Positions 1-8,391 are shown, counted from the stretch's first letter. The stretch: 18,466 bases of DNA from Desulfovibrio sp. (GCA_031270875.1 JAISXC010000105.1:1-18466); one strand, 5' to 3'. Numbers and translations: made by a program. Notes: generated by a model from the letters alone, not told the origin.

Positions 1-36
1 CAAATATATCCCCTTGAAATACAAAAATTTCCACTT

Positions 37-52
37 TGGAACACTCCTTGAA
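37..52 (+). promoter_or_regulatory. Putative sigma-54 (RpoN) promoter of fliK
   Basis: The sequence TGGAAC-N5-TTGAA matches the -24/-12 consensus TGGCAC-N5-TTGCW at 9 of 11 defined positions. The GG of the -24 element is intact, while the GC of the -12 element is GA. Transcription would start near base 63, just ahead of the GAGGAG ribosome site at 66-71 and the ATG at 78. Sigma-54 control of hook and basal-body genes is common in flagellated proteobacteria. The imperfect -12 element keeps this a moderate call. Confidence 0.45.
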
Positions 53-77
53 TATATCCGGACGCGAGGAGCGCGCA

Positions 78-2444
78 ATGCAATTTCTGCCTACCGACAT
101 AACCTCTTTCTTCACCACCTTGGACAATGTTCCCGCAGGACGCGACGCTCTGCCGCAGGCGCTGAACGCGTCCGGCGGAAACGCGCGGCTGTCCCTTGAG
201 GGTCTGGCAGGCGAGCATGAAAGCGCGGCCGCCGAATTTCAGCGCTTTTTCCATGAAGCCGTAGCCGCCGTGGACGGAGGGGAAGAAGTTTCCGCCACAG
301 CGGCGTCGCGCGACTCGGCCGGACCGTTGGCGTGGGGACCCTACAGTCGTCACACGACGGATGGCGTCACCTACTCGCTCGACGAAGTCTGCTTTACCAA
401 AAAGGAACTGCTGGAACTGCGCCGGGAGCTCCTCAAGGCGGGCGCGCCGGAACAGGCCCTCAGGCATTTCGACGCCCTGGCCGGTCAGCCGGACGGCGCG
501 ACGCTCGCCCAGGTCATGGCCAGCCTGCAGCAGATGACGTCCCCCCGGCAACTGGACAAAAAAGACAGGGAAAACATCGTCGGACTGCTCGGCAGGATCG
601 ACCCCACAGGCGACCTCGCCCGGGAAGCCGTGAGCCTGATGGAAGAAGGCAGGGGGCAGGCGGCCCTGACGCTGATTTCGCAAACATTTTCCTCCGCCGC
701 CGGGAGCGGCGGCGTGGAAATGCGCAAAGACGAACTGCTCTCCCTGGGCGAGGGGCTGGGGCTCGACACGGCGACGCAGCGGCGGATTGCCGGCACCATG
801 GGCGGCCATGCGGCGGGCCTGTTCAACAGCGTGCAGTTCAATGCCCTGACCGCTCCGGCCCAGGAGCAGTTCGCCGCCGAAAACGCGCGCCAGGGCAAGG
901 TGAACGAGGCTCTGGAAGCCACGCTGAAACCCGTCATCGCGCGGGCGCGGGCGCGCATGGAAAAGGAAAAAGCCGCTTCTTCCCTTCAGGAACGCAAGGT
1001 GGAGCAGTCCAAAACCCATATTGAAAAAACCGTTTTGCAAAACAGCCGCCGGCGTCTGGATGTCGTTCTGCAGGAAGGCCAGAGCGGCCATGACGATGCC
1101 TCCCCTGCCGGGGTCGCCCACAGCGACGCCGTGGGCCAAAGGAGCGCCACGAACAGGAGCGACGCCGTGAGCATGGACGCGGCGGACAAAACAGCGCCGC
1201 GCGACAGGGGCAACAAGAGCGCGGCCGCCGCTCCCGCCGCGGAGCGCGCGGGCATGCCGCTGCCGGAAAACGGCGGCAAAAACGTCCCGTCCGGCCTGCA
1301 GGGCCGGGATATTGTTTCCGCGCGGCTGTACCGGGACGCTCCGCAACAGGGCAACGCGCAGGCGCCGCAAGCCGCCTCGCAGACGCCGCCCACGCAGGCA
1401 TGGCTGGCCGACCGTCTGGTTGCGCAGGGCTCGCGCCTCCCCGTGAGCGAAACGGTCCCGCCGGAACCGCGTTTTGAAAATGGGCCCGTTCTCCGCAATG
1501 ACGCGCGGGCCGCCGCGCAAACCGCGGAAAACCCCGAAACGGCGGCAACGCGGCAGACAGGCCAAGTTGTCCGCGCGGTCGACGACGCGGCCGCCGGACA
1601 ACTTGGCGCGGCCCGCGCCGCAGCCGCGCATCCGGCCGCCGCGGACGCAGAAAAAATCGAAACCGCGATGGCCCGGCATACGAACGCGGCCCGCCTTGCG
1701 GCCGTCCGGCCCGTAAACACGACGCATTTTGTCGAAGCCGGAAGCGGCAGGCAGCCCGCCGGCGACAACTCTGCCGGGCGGCGCGGAAACGGCGAAAAGA
1801 CCGCCGCGTCCGCAACTCCGCCGGAAAAGCGGAATGCGCGAACGGCGTTTCCGCAGACGGCTTTCCCCGCCGCGCATATCGCCGCGACGCAGACCCCGCT
1901 GCTTGAGACGCCCCGGATGCTCAAGGACAATTCCTCCACCATGTCCGGACATGCCGCCCGTCAGGTGGAAGAAAACCTGTATGCTGCCCTGCGCGGCGAA
2001 GCCGCGGGAACGACGCGCCTGGATCTGCAACTTCATCCGCAGGAACTGGGGGCCATTTCCATCGCGCTGACTTTGCACAACGGTGAAGTGCGCGCCCGCA
2101 TCCGCTCCGAAAAGGACGAAACGGCTGAACTGCTCTCCCGTCAGGCCGAGGCCATACGCGCGAGCCTGGAACAGCAGGGCGTGAAGGTGGACAGGATTGA
2201 GGTGCGGCCTCACGGGCCGTCGAACAATGACGGCGGGGACGAAGCCGGTCAGCGGCAAAATCCGGACCAGCCCGGTGCCCGGCAGGAAAAAGATTCCCCC
2301 CGGGACGATCCCTCCTACTTGCGAGCTTTAGCTAATATGCGAAATTCATTCGTGAATTCAGACAATAAAATTTTGGAACAGCCTGTGCATTATCATGGAC
2401 AAACGGCAAGATATGCCGACCAGGCATTGCATCTGGTGGCGTAA
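78..2444 (+). CDS. fliK: Flagellar hook-length control protein FliK
   Basis: FliK is the secreted molecular ruler that sets hook length and triggers the switch of the flagellar export apparatus to filament substrates. The 788-residue product is long for the family. Its N-terminal two thirds are Ala/Arg/Gly-rich and low in complexity, as is usual for FliK. The conserved C-terminal hook-length domain lies at roughly residues 630-715 and contains the hallmark LxLxPxxLG motif (LQLHPQELG, about 650-658). A hydrophilic, acidic and Gln-rich tail follows. ATG at 78 is chosen because GAGGAG sits 6 nt upstream. An in-frame TTG at 36 lies inside the predicted promoter and has no ribosome site. The gene ends 24 bp before flgD, so the two are probably one operon. 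Confidence 0.9.
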   Translation: MQFLPTDITSFFTTLDNVPAGRDALPQALNASGGNARLSLEGLAGEHESAAAEFQRFFHEAVAAVDGGEEVSATAASRDSAGPLAWGPYSRHTTDGVTYSLDEVCFTKKELLELRRELLKAGAPEQALRHFDALAGQPDGATLAQVMASLQQMTSPRQLDKKDRENIVGLLGRIDPTGDLAREAVSLMEEGRGQAALTLISQTFSSAAGSGGVEMRKDELLSLGEGLGLDTATQRRIAGTMGGHAAGLFNSVQFNALTAPAQEQFAAENARQGKVNEALEATLKPVIARARARMEKEKAASSLQERKVEQSKTHIEKTVLQNSRRRLDVVLQEGQSGHDDASPAGVAHSDAVGQRSATNRSDAVSMDAADKTAPRDRGNKSAAAAPAAERAGMPLPENGGKNVPSGLQGRDIVSARLYRDAPQQGNAQAPQAASQTPPTQAWLADRLVAQGSRLPVSETVPPEPRFENGPVLRNDARAAAQTAENPETAATRQTGQVVRAVDDAAAGQLGAARAAAAHPAAADAEKIETAMARHTNAARLAAVRPVNTTHFVEAGSGRQPAGDNSAGRRGNGEKTAASATPPEKRNARTAFPQTAFPAAHIAATQTPLLETPRMLKDNSSTMSGHAARQVEENLYAALRGEAAGTTRLDLQLHPQELGAISIALTLHNGEVRARIRSEKDETAELLSRQAEAIRASLEQQGVKVDRIEVRPHGPSNNDGGDEAGQRQNPDQPGARQEKDSPRDDPSYLRALANMRNSFVNSDNKILEQPVHYHGQTARYADQALHLVA

Positions 2445-2468
2445 AACCAGGCCGTGACGGAGAACGAA

Positions 2469-3197
2469 ATGTCAGCTTCAGCTACACAAGCGGTGCTTCA
2501 GGCCAACAACGAATTCAACGCCGCTCTGTCCGAGACGAAGGGAAGCGTGCTTGACAAGGATTCTTTCCTGCTGCTGCTGGTAACGCAGTTCAAATATCAG
2601 GATCCTCTGGATCCCATGGACGACAAGGAATTTATTGCCCAGATGGCGCAATTCTCCAGTCTTGAGCAGCTCATGAATCTGAACACGGGCATGGAGGGGC
2701 TGACCACGGCCACCAACAACCAGCAGATGATCAACGCCACGTCGTATATCGGCAAGCAGGTGACGGTGAGCGGCAGCAGCATCGGCAAGGTGACGGACGC
2801 CGCCACCGGCGAGGCCGCGATCACCCGCTTCCGCTATGCCCCGCAGGACACGGTGGCCGGCGGCACCATCACCGTGTACGATCAGAGCAACAATATCGTC
2901 TACACCGAGTCCGTGGCCTCCAAGAGCGCCAGCGCCACCTACGAATTTAACTGGGACGGCAAGGACAATGCCGGGCAGACGGCGCCCGACGGCGTGTACA
3001 GCGTCGGTCTTTCCCTGCTCAATTCCAAGGGTGAGGCGGTGCTCTCCGATCAGGTGGTGGACGCCACCGTGACCGGCGTGGTGAACAACGAGGGCATCGT
3101 GTACCTTGGCCTGGAAGGCGGGCAGTTGATGCCGCTCTCCGACGTGCGCCAGGTCATGCTGCCCCAGACCGTCGCCGCGGGCGACTCCTCCGCCTGA
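2469..3197 (+). CDS. flgD: Flagellar hook assembly (hook-capping) protein FlgD
   Basis: FlgD caps the growing hook and guides polymerisation of FlgE subunits, then is displaced when the hook is finished. The 242-residue product has the family signature near residues 28-70 ([20 protein letters not shown], then [18 protein letters not shown]). A Tudor/Ig-like C-terminal half follows, with GKQVTVSG and the FlgD-type [18 protein letters not shown] segment. ATG 2469 is preferred over an in-frame GTG at 2454 because GGAG lies 6 nt before the ATG. It sits directly downstream of fliK. The expected partner flgE does not follow; a 520-bp non-flagellar stretch and glycosyltransferase genes come next. 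Confidence 0.93.
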   Translation: MSASATQAVLQANNEFNAALSETKGSVLDKDSFLLLLVTQFKYQDPLDPMDDKEFIAQMAQFSSLEQLMNLNTGMEGLTTATNNQQMINATSYIGKQVTVSGSSIGKVTDAATGEAAITRFRYAPQDTVAGGTITVYDQSNNIVYTESVASKSASATYEFNWDGKDNAGQTAPDGVYSVGLSLLNSKGEAVLSDQVVDATVTGVVNNEGIVYLGLEGGQLMPLSDVRQVMLPQTVAAGDSSA

Positions 3198-3212
3198 AAA
3201 AGGCTGTTTTTT
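3192..3212 (+). terminator. Possible weak terminator overlapping the flgD stop
   Basis: GCCT-GAAAA-AGGC forms a 4-bp stem with a 5-nt loop, followed by TG and six T residues at 3207-3212. The stem is short and begins inside the last flgD codons, so efficiency is doubtful. The T-run and its position right after the last flagellar gene are the only support. Confidence 0.3.
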
Positions 3213-3617
3213 GGTCCCATAACAGGAGTAGTGCGCCTCACATCCGGCAAGGGCAGGAAATCTGAAACTCGCTGAATCGGGTCCCGCGCATACTCACTCC
3301 TGGTTTGAATGTGAACCAGAAGCTTCTACCTGGCAATGGACCTATTTTACGGGAACTTTACACCTGCGCTCCAGTCTCCTCTGGAAGGTCATTCAGTTTT
3401 TGACAAAGTCCAGAAAAGGTGTACCGTGTCACATCATAGAAGGCGAATATGGCTACTGTCAGGTTCTCACTTTGGGATTTTCCCGGTGGTTAGTCCCTCT
3501 TGAAATATTTGCAAAAACACTGTGCCATTTTTGAAAGAACATCCGATAATCCACGCAAGAAACAGGCTTGGGCGGAGCGGATTTTTTTGACGCCACGCGG
3601 TATTTTCGCGCATTTTT

Positions 3618-3641
3618 GAGAATTTCACGTGTGAAATTCTC
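3618..3641. promoter_or_regulatory. Perfect 11-bp inverted repeat, possible operator
   Basis: GAGAATTTCAC-GT-GTGAAATTCTC is a perfect 11-bp inverted repeat around a 2-nt centre. No T-run follows on either strand, so it is not an obvious terminator. It lies 80 bp upstream of the glycosyltransferase start at 3721 and about 55 bp upstream of a possible -10 element. A binding site for a dimeric regulator fits best. A cruciform or remnant element end is the alternative. Confidence 0.5.
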
Positions 3642-3671
3642 CGGTTGGCGTGCTTCCTGCTTCCCGGCCGT

Positions 3672-3701
3672 TTCGCCAAAAGCGTCCTGTAAAAATACAA
3701 T
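3672..3701 (+). promoter_or_regulatory. Possible sigma-70-like promoter of the first accessory gene
   Basis: TACAAT at 3696-3701 matches five of six bases of the -10 consensus. The best -35 is the weak TTCGCC at 3672-3677, with an 18-nt spacer. Transcription would begin near 3708, before an AAGGGA ribosome site at 3713-3718. A weak -35 beside an upstream palindrome would suit activator-dependent expression, but this is inference. Confidence 0.3.
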
Positions 3702-3720
3702 CAACTCCGCGTAAGGGAAA

Positions 3721-5607
3721 ATGACAAAAGAGAAACAATCATCCCGCCGCTCTTTGCAAAGAGTGCTTTTTACAAATTACGCTGTTACATCACAGTCGGC
3801 GTTATATTACAGGTCCAGAGGGCGACACCAGTATGATGAAACGGCGGGGAGCATTTGTCTGGACCGTAACGCAAGCTTGTCCTTTAATACATATTTTAAC
3901 TGCCTGAGCTTGGGTAAGTGGCAAAAATACACCTGTACGGAGAACGTATTTTTGGAATTGCGCCTGCAAGGCCTCTTCAAAATCGTGCTGAAAAGCGAAA
4001 AATACGGTCTGGACGACTCGCAAACCCGCGTATTTTACCGCGACTCATCGCAAAAGGATGAAAAGGCTTTCGTGCGACTGGAGCCGGAAAATGTTCCCCC
4101 CAAGGAATATGAGCCGAAAAACTTTATCTTCCCTTGCGCGGGGCTGGAGTCGTATCCCAATCTCTATTTTGAGGTCATCGCGTTGTCCGATGAGGCTATT
4201 TTGCACGGCGGAGAATACTTTACGCTGCTTGACGGCCCCGCGCCTGATCCGGCGCGGATCGCCGTCGCGATCAGCGCCTGCGGGCAGAAAACACAGTCCG
4301 CCGCCCAGCTTGCCCTCCTGAGGGAAATCTTGCACCCTCCTTTCAATACCGTTACGGAAAAGTTGTTCCGCGTGTATATGGTCGACAACGGCGGACGCCT
4401 GCCGCCGGACCTTATGCCGGACGAACTCGGCGCGCTGTTGCCCAATCCCGACACGGGCGAGGCGGGCGCCATCGCCAGAGGATTGCTGGAAATTTGGGAA
4501 GATCACAAAACACTGCCGTTCTCGCATGTCCTGTTTCTTCCGGGCGACAGCTTTGTCAGCGCGAACATCCTCATGAGGCTCGTCAACTTTTTGTCCCTGC
4601 TCAGACCGGAGTATGCGAAAGCGGCGGTAAGCTTCGGCGCTTTGGACGCTGATTTGCGGTATCGGCAAATTTATTCCGGGGCGCGCTGGAACGGATCAGC
4701 TCAAGTCGCGCGAAAGCCGTCTGTTGATTTGCGCGGTTTCCCGCACGTTCTCAAAAATGAGATCATCGATAAAATAAATATCGCGCCGCAGCAGGCGGGA
4801 GCGTGTTTCCCCATCCGCCGCACGCTCACTCACGGCAAACTTCCTTTACCTCTCTTTACCGGCATGGCTGACGTGGATTTTTCACTGCGAACTTCCCCTG
4901 AGGTAATGACGCTTAACGGATTATGCCTGTGGCGTCCCGACACTGTGGGTAGGGAACCGCCCTTTTTTGAATATTACCGGGTACGCAACACATGCATAAT
5001 ACAGGCCGCGCGCGGGCAGGCGATGGATCCCAAAAATATCAGGCTCTGTTTGCGCCGCAGGCTGCTTGAGCACATATTCACGTTCCGCTATGGAGAAGCC
5101 GGATTGATGCTGGACGCCATTGAGGATTTCTGCGCCGGGGTTGACGCTTTCAAATCTCTGTCCCCCCAGGATCTGCATAAGAGAATTCTGGACAAAGCGC
5201 CAACGCTGCGCCCCATTGAGAAACAAAGCTACCCTTTCCTTTACCGGCGCTATGAACAGTGCAGAAAAAAATCCCCTGAGACGCGTTTTTCCAGGTTGAT
5301 CCGCAAAGCGACCGTTAACGGAAGACTGCTCCCTCCGCTGCCGACAGCGGTTCTTTCCGTTGCCGAACGAGCCGCATCCCGACTTTTTCGTGTACGCAGG
5401 GTTTTTTTCTATGATGAAGCCGCCCAGTCAGGCTATGCCGCCGGTTGGGACACGGCTGGCGTCAAAAACTTGCTCCGCCGCTGGTTCGGCATAGGTCCGC
5501 TTTTACGCGGCCGCTATGCGGCGGTCTGCCAGGAGTGGCGCGAGCGGGCGGACGAGTTGCGCAGCGAAGAATTCTGGCGAAGCTATCTGCGTCTGCCCCC
5601 GAAATAA
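3721..5607 (+). CDS. GlfT2-like family 2 (GT-A) glycosyltransferase, metal site eroded
   Basis: The 628-residue protein resembles the GlfT2 type of large GT2 galactofuranosyltransferase. An N-terminal beta-rich region (about 1-175) is followed by a GT-A core with VDNGG (221-225), NPDTGEAGAIARG (about 242-254), HVLFLPGDS (269-277), PLPLF and ADVDFSLR (383-390), then NGLCLW (399-404). From memory of GlfT2, its metal-binding DDD aligns with P274-G275-D276, so only the third Asp remains. Its metal-binding His aligns with Arg405. The Asp aligned with the catalytic base (D384) is kept. It may be inactive, metal-independent or have shifted specificity. No signal peptide is visible, so a cytoplasmic or membrane-peripheral location is likely. 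It leads a co-directional block with a metalloprotease-like gene 16 bp downstream. The family is fairly secure; donor and acceptor are unknown. Confidence 0.7.
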   Translation: MTKEKQSSRRSLQRVLFTNYAVTSQSALYYRSRGRHQYDETAGSICLDRNASLSFNTYFNCLSLGKWQKYTCTENVFLELRLQGLFKIVLKSEKYGLDDSQTRVFYRDSSQKDEKAFVRLEPENVPPKEYEPKNFIFPCAGLESYPNLYFEVIALSDEAILHGGEYFTLLDGPAPDPARIAVAISACGQKTQSAAQLALLREILHPPFNTVTEKLFRVYMVDNGGRLPPDLMPDELGALLPNPDTGEAGAIARGLLEIWEDHKTLPFSHVLFLPGDSFVSANILMRLVNFLSLLRPEYAKAAVSFGALDADLRYRQIYSGARWNGSAQVARKPSVDLRGFPHVLKNEIIDKINIAPQQAGACFPIRRTLTHGKLPLPLFTGMADVDFSLRTSPEVMTLNGLCLWRPDTVGREPPFFEYYRVRNTCIIQAARGQAMDPKNIRLCLRRRLLEHIFTFRYGEAGLMLDAIEDFCAGVDAFKSLSPQDLHKRILDKAPTLRPIEKQSYPFLYRRYEQCRKKSPETRFSRLIRKATVNGRLLPPLPTAVLSVAERAASRLFRVRRVFFYDEAAQSGYAAGWDTAGVKNLLRRWFGIGPLLRGRYAAVCQEWRERADELRSEEFWRSYLRLPPK

Positions 5608-5623
5608 GCGCGGCGGAATTTCC

Positions 5624-6682
5624 ATGAATCTTCTCGTCTTCACCATGATTGCCGGGACGCTCGGATATCTCCTGTTCCGGAGGAGAAAGCCCGCGCCGGA
5701 CGACGTGCCCCCCATGCCGTTGCGCCGGGCGCGGGAATCACGCGGGTTCAGTGTGCGGGAGTATGGTTTTTTCCGCATCTTCTATACGGAGAGCGGCCCG
5801 CACGCCGTGCGCCGCGCCCCGGGAGACGACGGCGACTGCCCCATGCGGATTGAGGATCTGGCCAGGCAGCTTCTCGCCGCCCATCGTATTTTTTGCGACG
5901 TCGCCCGGTTCAGAAGCCCGCTGGAATCGCCGTACTATCCCGGCCGGCGCTATATTGACGTCTACCTTTTCAACAAACGGATGATGGGCGGAGGCCGCGG
6001 GCGCAGCATGACGCTGCCGCTCGTTCCGGCTGATGACGGGTATGATCCCGGAGCTACGGCCTCATGCCTGCATATTCGCAATGACTTGGACATAACGCGA
6101 AACGTCACGCCCGCCCATGAATATTTCCATCAAATTCAAGACGGCATGACAATGCTGAAAAACGACTGGTACTTTGAGGGGATGGCCCGGTGGGCGGGCG
6201 AGGCGCTCGAGATCCAGCATTTCAACCCACGCCGCGTGCCGGACGCGGGAACCGTCGATTATTCCCAATTGCCCTTATCCGCGCAATTTCCCTATATTCC
6301 GGAGTATCCGGGAAACGGCCCTCCCGACATATTCTATGACGGCGACCAGATCAAAAAAATTCTGTCGGCGACGTATGACGCGGCGCTCTTCCTTTGGATT
6401 CCGCTTGCCAATTATTCTCCGGATGATGCAATCACGCTGCCTGGAGACGACCCCGTTCTGCATCAGAAATACAGCACGGGGGAAGCCGTCGTCAGCAAGC
6501 ACATGATGCGCGGGGCGCGCATCATGCGGACGATTCTGGAGGAATTCGGAAATATCGAGCATGTCATTTACCGGGAAAACAACTACAGGGGCGGCTGGTC
6601 CAACGCGAACCGGCGCAATCCGCGGAACAACAGGTACATGCTGGAAGCAGTGCGGAAAACGGCCGAGCGCTTGCTGCCGTAA
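5624..6682 (+). CDS. Membrane-anchored HEXXH metalloprotease-like protein (paralogue A)
   Basis: This 352-residue protein belongs with putative zinc metalloproteases of the MXAN_6640 type. It has one N-terminal hydrophobic segment (residues 3-18) followed by RRRK. The domain starts at FFRIFYTESGPHAV and carries HEYFH (165-169) and a Glu in FEGMARW (E185), which would supply the third zinc ligand. Its close paralogue is the 8485-9462 product; they share HxIxCD, NDLxIT, the HEYFHxIQ helix and the DDPxL segment. The DxNxNGIPD calcium-type loop of the paralogue is replaced here by a degraded GDDGDCP stretch. ATG 5624 is chosen for a GCGGA site 6 nt upstream and because it places the hydrophobic segment at the N-terminus. 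It starts 16 bp after the preceding glycosyltransferase gene. Substrate unknown. Confidence 0.72.
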   Translation: MNLLVFTMIAGTLGYLLFRRRKPAPDDVPPMPLRRARESRGFSVREYGFFRIFYTESGPHAVRRAPGDDGDCPMRIEDLARQLLAAHRIFCDVARFRSPLESPYYPGRRYIDVYLFNKRMMGGGRGRSMTLPLVPADDGYDPGATASCLHIRNDLDITRNVTPAHEYFHQIQDGMTMLKNDWYFEGMARWAGEALEIQHFNPRRVPDAGTVDYSQLPLSAQFPYIPEYPGNGPPDIFYDGDQIKKILSATYDAALFLWIPLANYSPDDAITLPGDDPVLHQKYSTGEAVVSKHMMRGARIMRTILEEFGNIEHVIYRENNYRGGWSNANRRNPRNNRYMLEAVRKTAERLLP

Positions 6683-6709
6683 TGGGACTAAACATCTGGG
6701 GAGCAAAGC

Positions 6710-8212
6710 ATGCTATTCTTTTTGAACATCGACTTTGGTCAACGGTTGACGGGTGTGGAGCACGCCGTCTTAAAAAGATTTCATCTGTTTAAAAAAAGAG
6801 GATTGCCATGCATGATAGTGACATGCAAATACAACAATAATCTACATAATATTATGAAAAGTTATGAGATTGATGCAGATGAATATATCAATCTATATGA
6901 TTATTTTCAAAATTGCCGCAATGATTTTTCTGGAACTCCTTTTTGCCTTGAAAATATATTCAATAACGACGAATTATTATGTAAAACTACCAAGTTGGAT
7001 GAAGATTTCAGAATATTCCATGGCAATAAATACCTCATGTATATCCATTGCTTCGATAAAATTGAAAAACAGATTTCTTATATCAACTATTTTGACAGTA
7101 ACAGAAAAAAAATCAAGAGAAATATATACGACTGCCGTGGTTTTATATCTTCTGAAGTCATGCTGCGCGATAATGCCATTACATCAGCAAATTTTTTCAG
7201 GCCTGATGGAAGACGTGTAATTGAAATAATATATAATAATGAAAATCAACAAATTGTTGCCTATATAGAGTTATCATATATGGATAGAACATATATTTTT
7301 CACTCTGAAAGTGAATTTATAGCATTTTTTCTTGATTGTATTACAAATAATATTTCTGGAGATAAAATGCACTGCATGATTTCAGATAGAAACAGAATAT
7401 ATGCAAAATCACTCCTTTCTATGAAGAATAATGTTAAAAAATTTGTCGTTATTCATTCATTACATACAAAAAATTCAAAAAATGTCACAAATTCGCAATT
7501 GAAAATTAGTTATATTGATGTATTGAATAATATATCAAATTTTTCAGGAATTGTTGTTGGAACAGAAGCGCAAAAAAAGGATATTGAAGCGAGATTTGGC
7601 GGAAAGACTCCCTTATTGAGCATCCCGCCGACCTATGCGTCGGCTGTGGACGTATCCATACCCAAAAGAAAAAATAAAATTATTGCCGTTGCCAGATTGG
7701 CTGTTGAAAAAAGACTGCACCATATAATCAAGGCATTTCATACCGTACGGTTGACGGTACGCGATGCGGAACTGCATATCTTCGGATTTGAAAACAATGT
7801 ACACGATGGCGTCAAAAATATGCTTCTGGACATGATCAAGGAGCTATCTCTTGAACACAGCGTATTTCTTAGAGGATATCTCCATAATATCAATGATGAA
7901 TATGCATCCGCAAAGTTGCTGGCCTTGTCAAGTACCACGGAAGGCTTTTCTCTTGCGCTTTTTGAGGCCTTGTGCCATGGGGTTCCATGCGTGGCGTATG
8001 ATATCAAATATGGGCCGGCGGATATCATTGTTGACGGGGTCACGGGTTATCTGGTGAAAAACGGCGATATCCAGGGGCTGGCGGAGAAAATGCTGATGAT
8101 ATTGACAGATGAGGACAGGGAGGAAGCCTTTGCTAGGAATTCGCTCCAGCACAAAAAGAATTTTTTGGAAGAAAATATTTTTTCTCGCTGGAAAGCGATG
8201 CTGTCCGTATGA
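6710..8212 (+). CDS. TagE/GtfA-like GT4 glycosyltransferase
   Basis: The 500-residue protein resembles poly(glycerol-phosphate) alpha-glucosyltransferases (TagE) and GtfA, the O-glycosyltransferase that modifies serine-rich surface proteins of Gram-positive bacteria. The N-terminus has the family pattern (FGQRLTGVEHAVLKR, then an LFKKRGLP-like segment). A beta-rich insert (about residues 100-215) fits the extra sheet of GtfA/TagE. The C-terminal Rossmann half has VARLAVEKR (R329, K334) and the retaining E-x7-E motif (E411, E419). GGGGAG lies 6 nt before ATG 6710. The first 60 percent of the gene is very AT-rich (two sampled 60-bp lines are 23 and 28 percent GC), against about 53 percent near the 3' end. 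Transfer, possibly from Firmicutes, is likely. It sits between two paralogous metalloprotease-like genes. Confidence 0.8.
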   Translation: MLFFLNIDFGQRLTGVEHAVLKRFHLFKKRGLPCMIVTCKYNNNLHNIMKSYEIDADEYINLYDYFQNCRNDFSGTPFCLENIFNNDELLCKTTKLDEDFRIFHGNKYLMYIHCFDKIEKQISYINYFDSNRKKIKRNIYDCRGFISSEVMLRDNAITSANFFRPDGRRVIEIIYNNENQQIVAYIELSYMDRTYIFHSESEFIAFFLDCITNNISGDKMHCMISDRNRIYAKSLLSMKNNVKKFVVIHSLHTKNSKNVTNSQLKISYIDVLNNISNFSGIVVGTEAQKKDIEARFGGKTPLLSIPPTYASAVDVSIPKRKNKIIAVARLAVEKRLHHIIKAFHTVRLTVRDAELHIFGFENNVHDGVKNMLLDMIKELSLEHSVFLRGYLHNINDEYASAKLLALSSTTEGFSLALFEALCHGVPCVAYDIKYGPADIIVDGVTGYLVKNGDIQGLAEKMLMILTDEDREEAFARNSLQHKKNFLEENIFSRWKAMLSV

Positions 8213-8391
8213 GCAGCCGGTTGCTCCGATTCATCCTTCCGGTGCGCATATCCAAAGGACGACGTTACGGGCATATACAACGGAATATCTCCATGAAGCG
8301 GGGTCCGGTTCGGAGCGGAGACTACCAACTTTTTCGGGAAACGTTGGAGTATTACGTCCGGATCAGAAAAGCGGCGGGGATGAACGCATAG
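8209..8391 (+). CDS. Small basic hypothetical protein, doubtful
   Basis: A 60-codon frame starts at an ATG that overlaps the stop of the preceding glycosyltransferase gene as ATGA, a layout typical of translational coupling. The product is strongly basic and rich in Arg, with no recognisable domain. No good ribosome site precedes it apart from a distant GGAAAG. It could be chance, since the 270 bp before the next gene contain no other candidate. Confidence 0.2.
   Translation: MSSRLLRFILPVRISKGRRYGHIQRNISMKRGPVRSGDYQLFRETLEYYVRIRKAAGMNA

Larger units (their letters stand above)
3213..3720. other. 508-bp stretch without a recognised gene
   Basis: No start-codon-bearing gene with a ribosome site was found on either strand. 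It does hold a frame open for about 100 codons from 3232 to a TGA at 3532-3534, without any ATG. There is also a short inverted repeat at 3300-3319 (CTGGTT-N8-AACCAG), a perfect 11-bp inverted repeat at 3618-3641, and a possible promoter just before 3721. Composition is more AT-rich than fliK and flgD. It may be the scar of an insertion or a decayed gene between the flagellar genes and the accessory block. Confidence 0.5.

Noticed and set aside
36..77. In-frame TTG start for fliK at 36
   Set aside because: It overlaps the predicted promoter and has no ribosome site, while ATG 78 has GAGGAG at ideal spacing.
2343..2358. AATTCA-TTCG-TGAATT hairpin with a UUCG-type loop
   Set aside because: It lies inside the fliK coding region, has only 6 bp of AT-rich stem and no T-run.
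3400..3428. TTGACA at 3400-3405 as a promoter
   Set aside because: No acceptable -10 occurs at 16-18 nt (TACCGT or ACCGTG only), and no gene starts nearby.
3459..3704. Two overlapping minus-strand frames of 77-81 codons before the first glycosyltransferase gene
   Set aside because: Neither has a ribosome site at useful spacing, and both run across the palindrome and promoter region without recognisable content.
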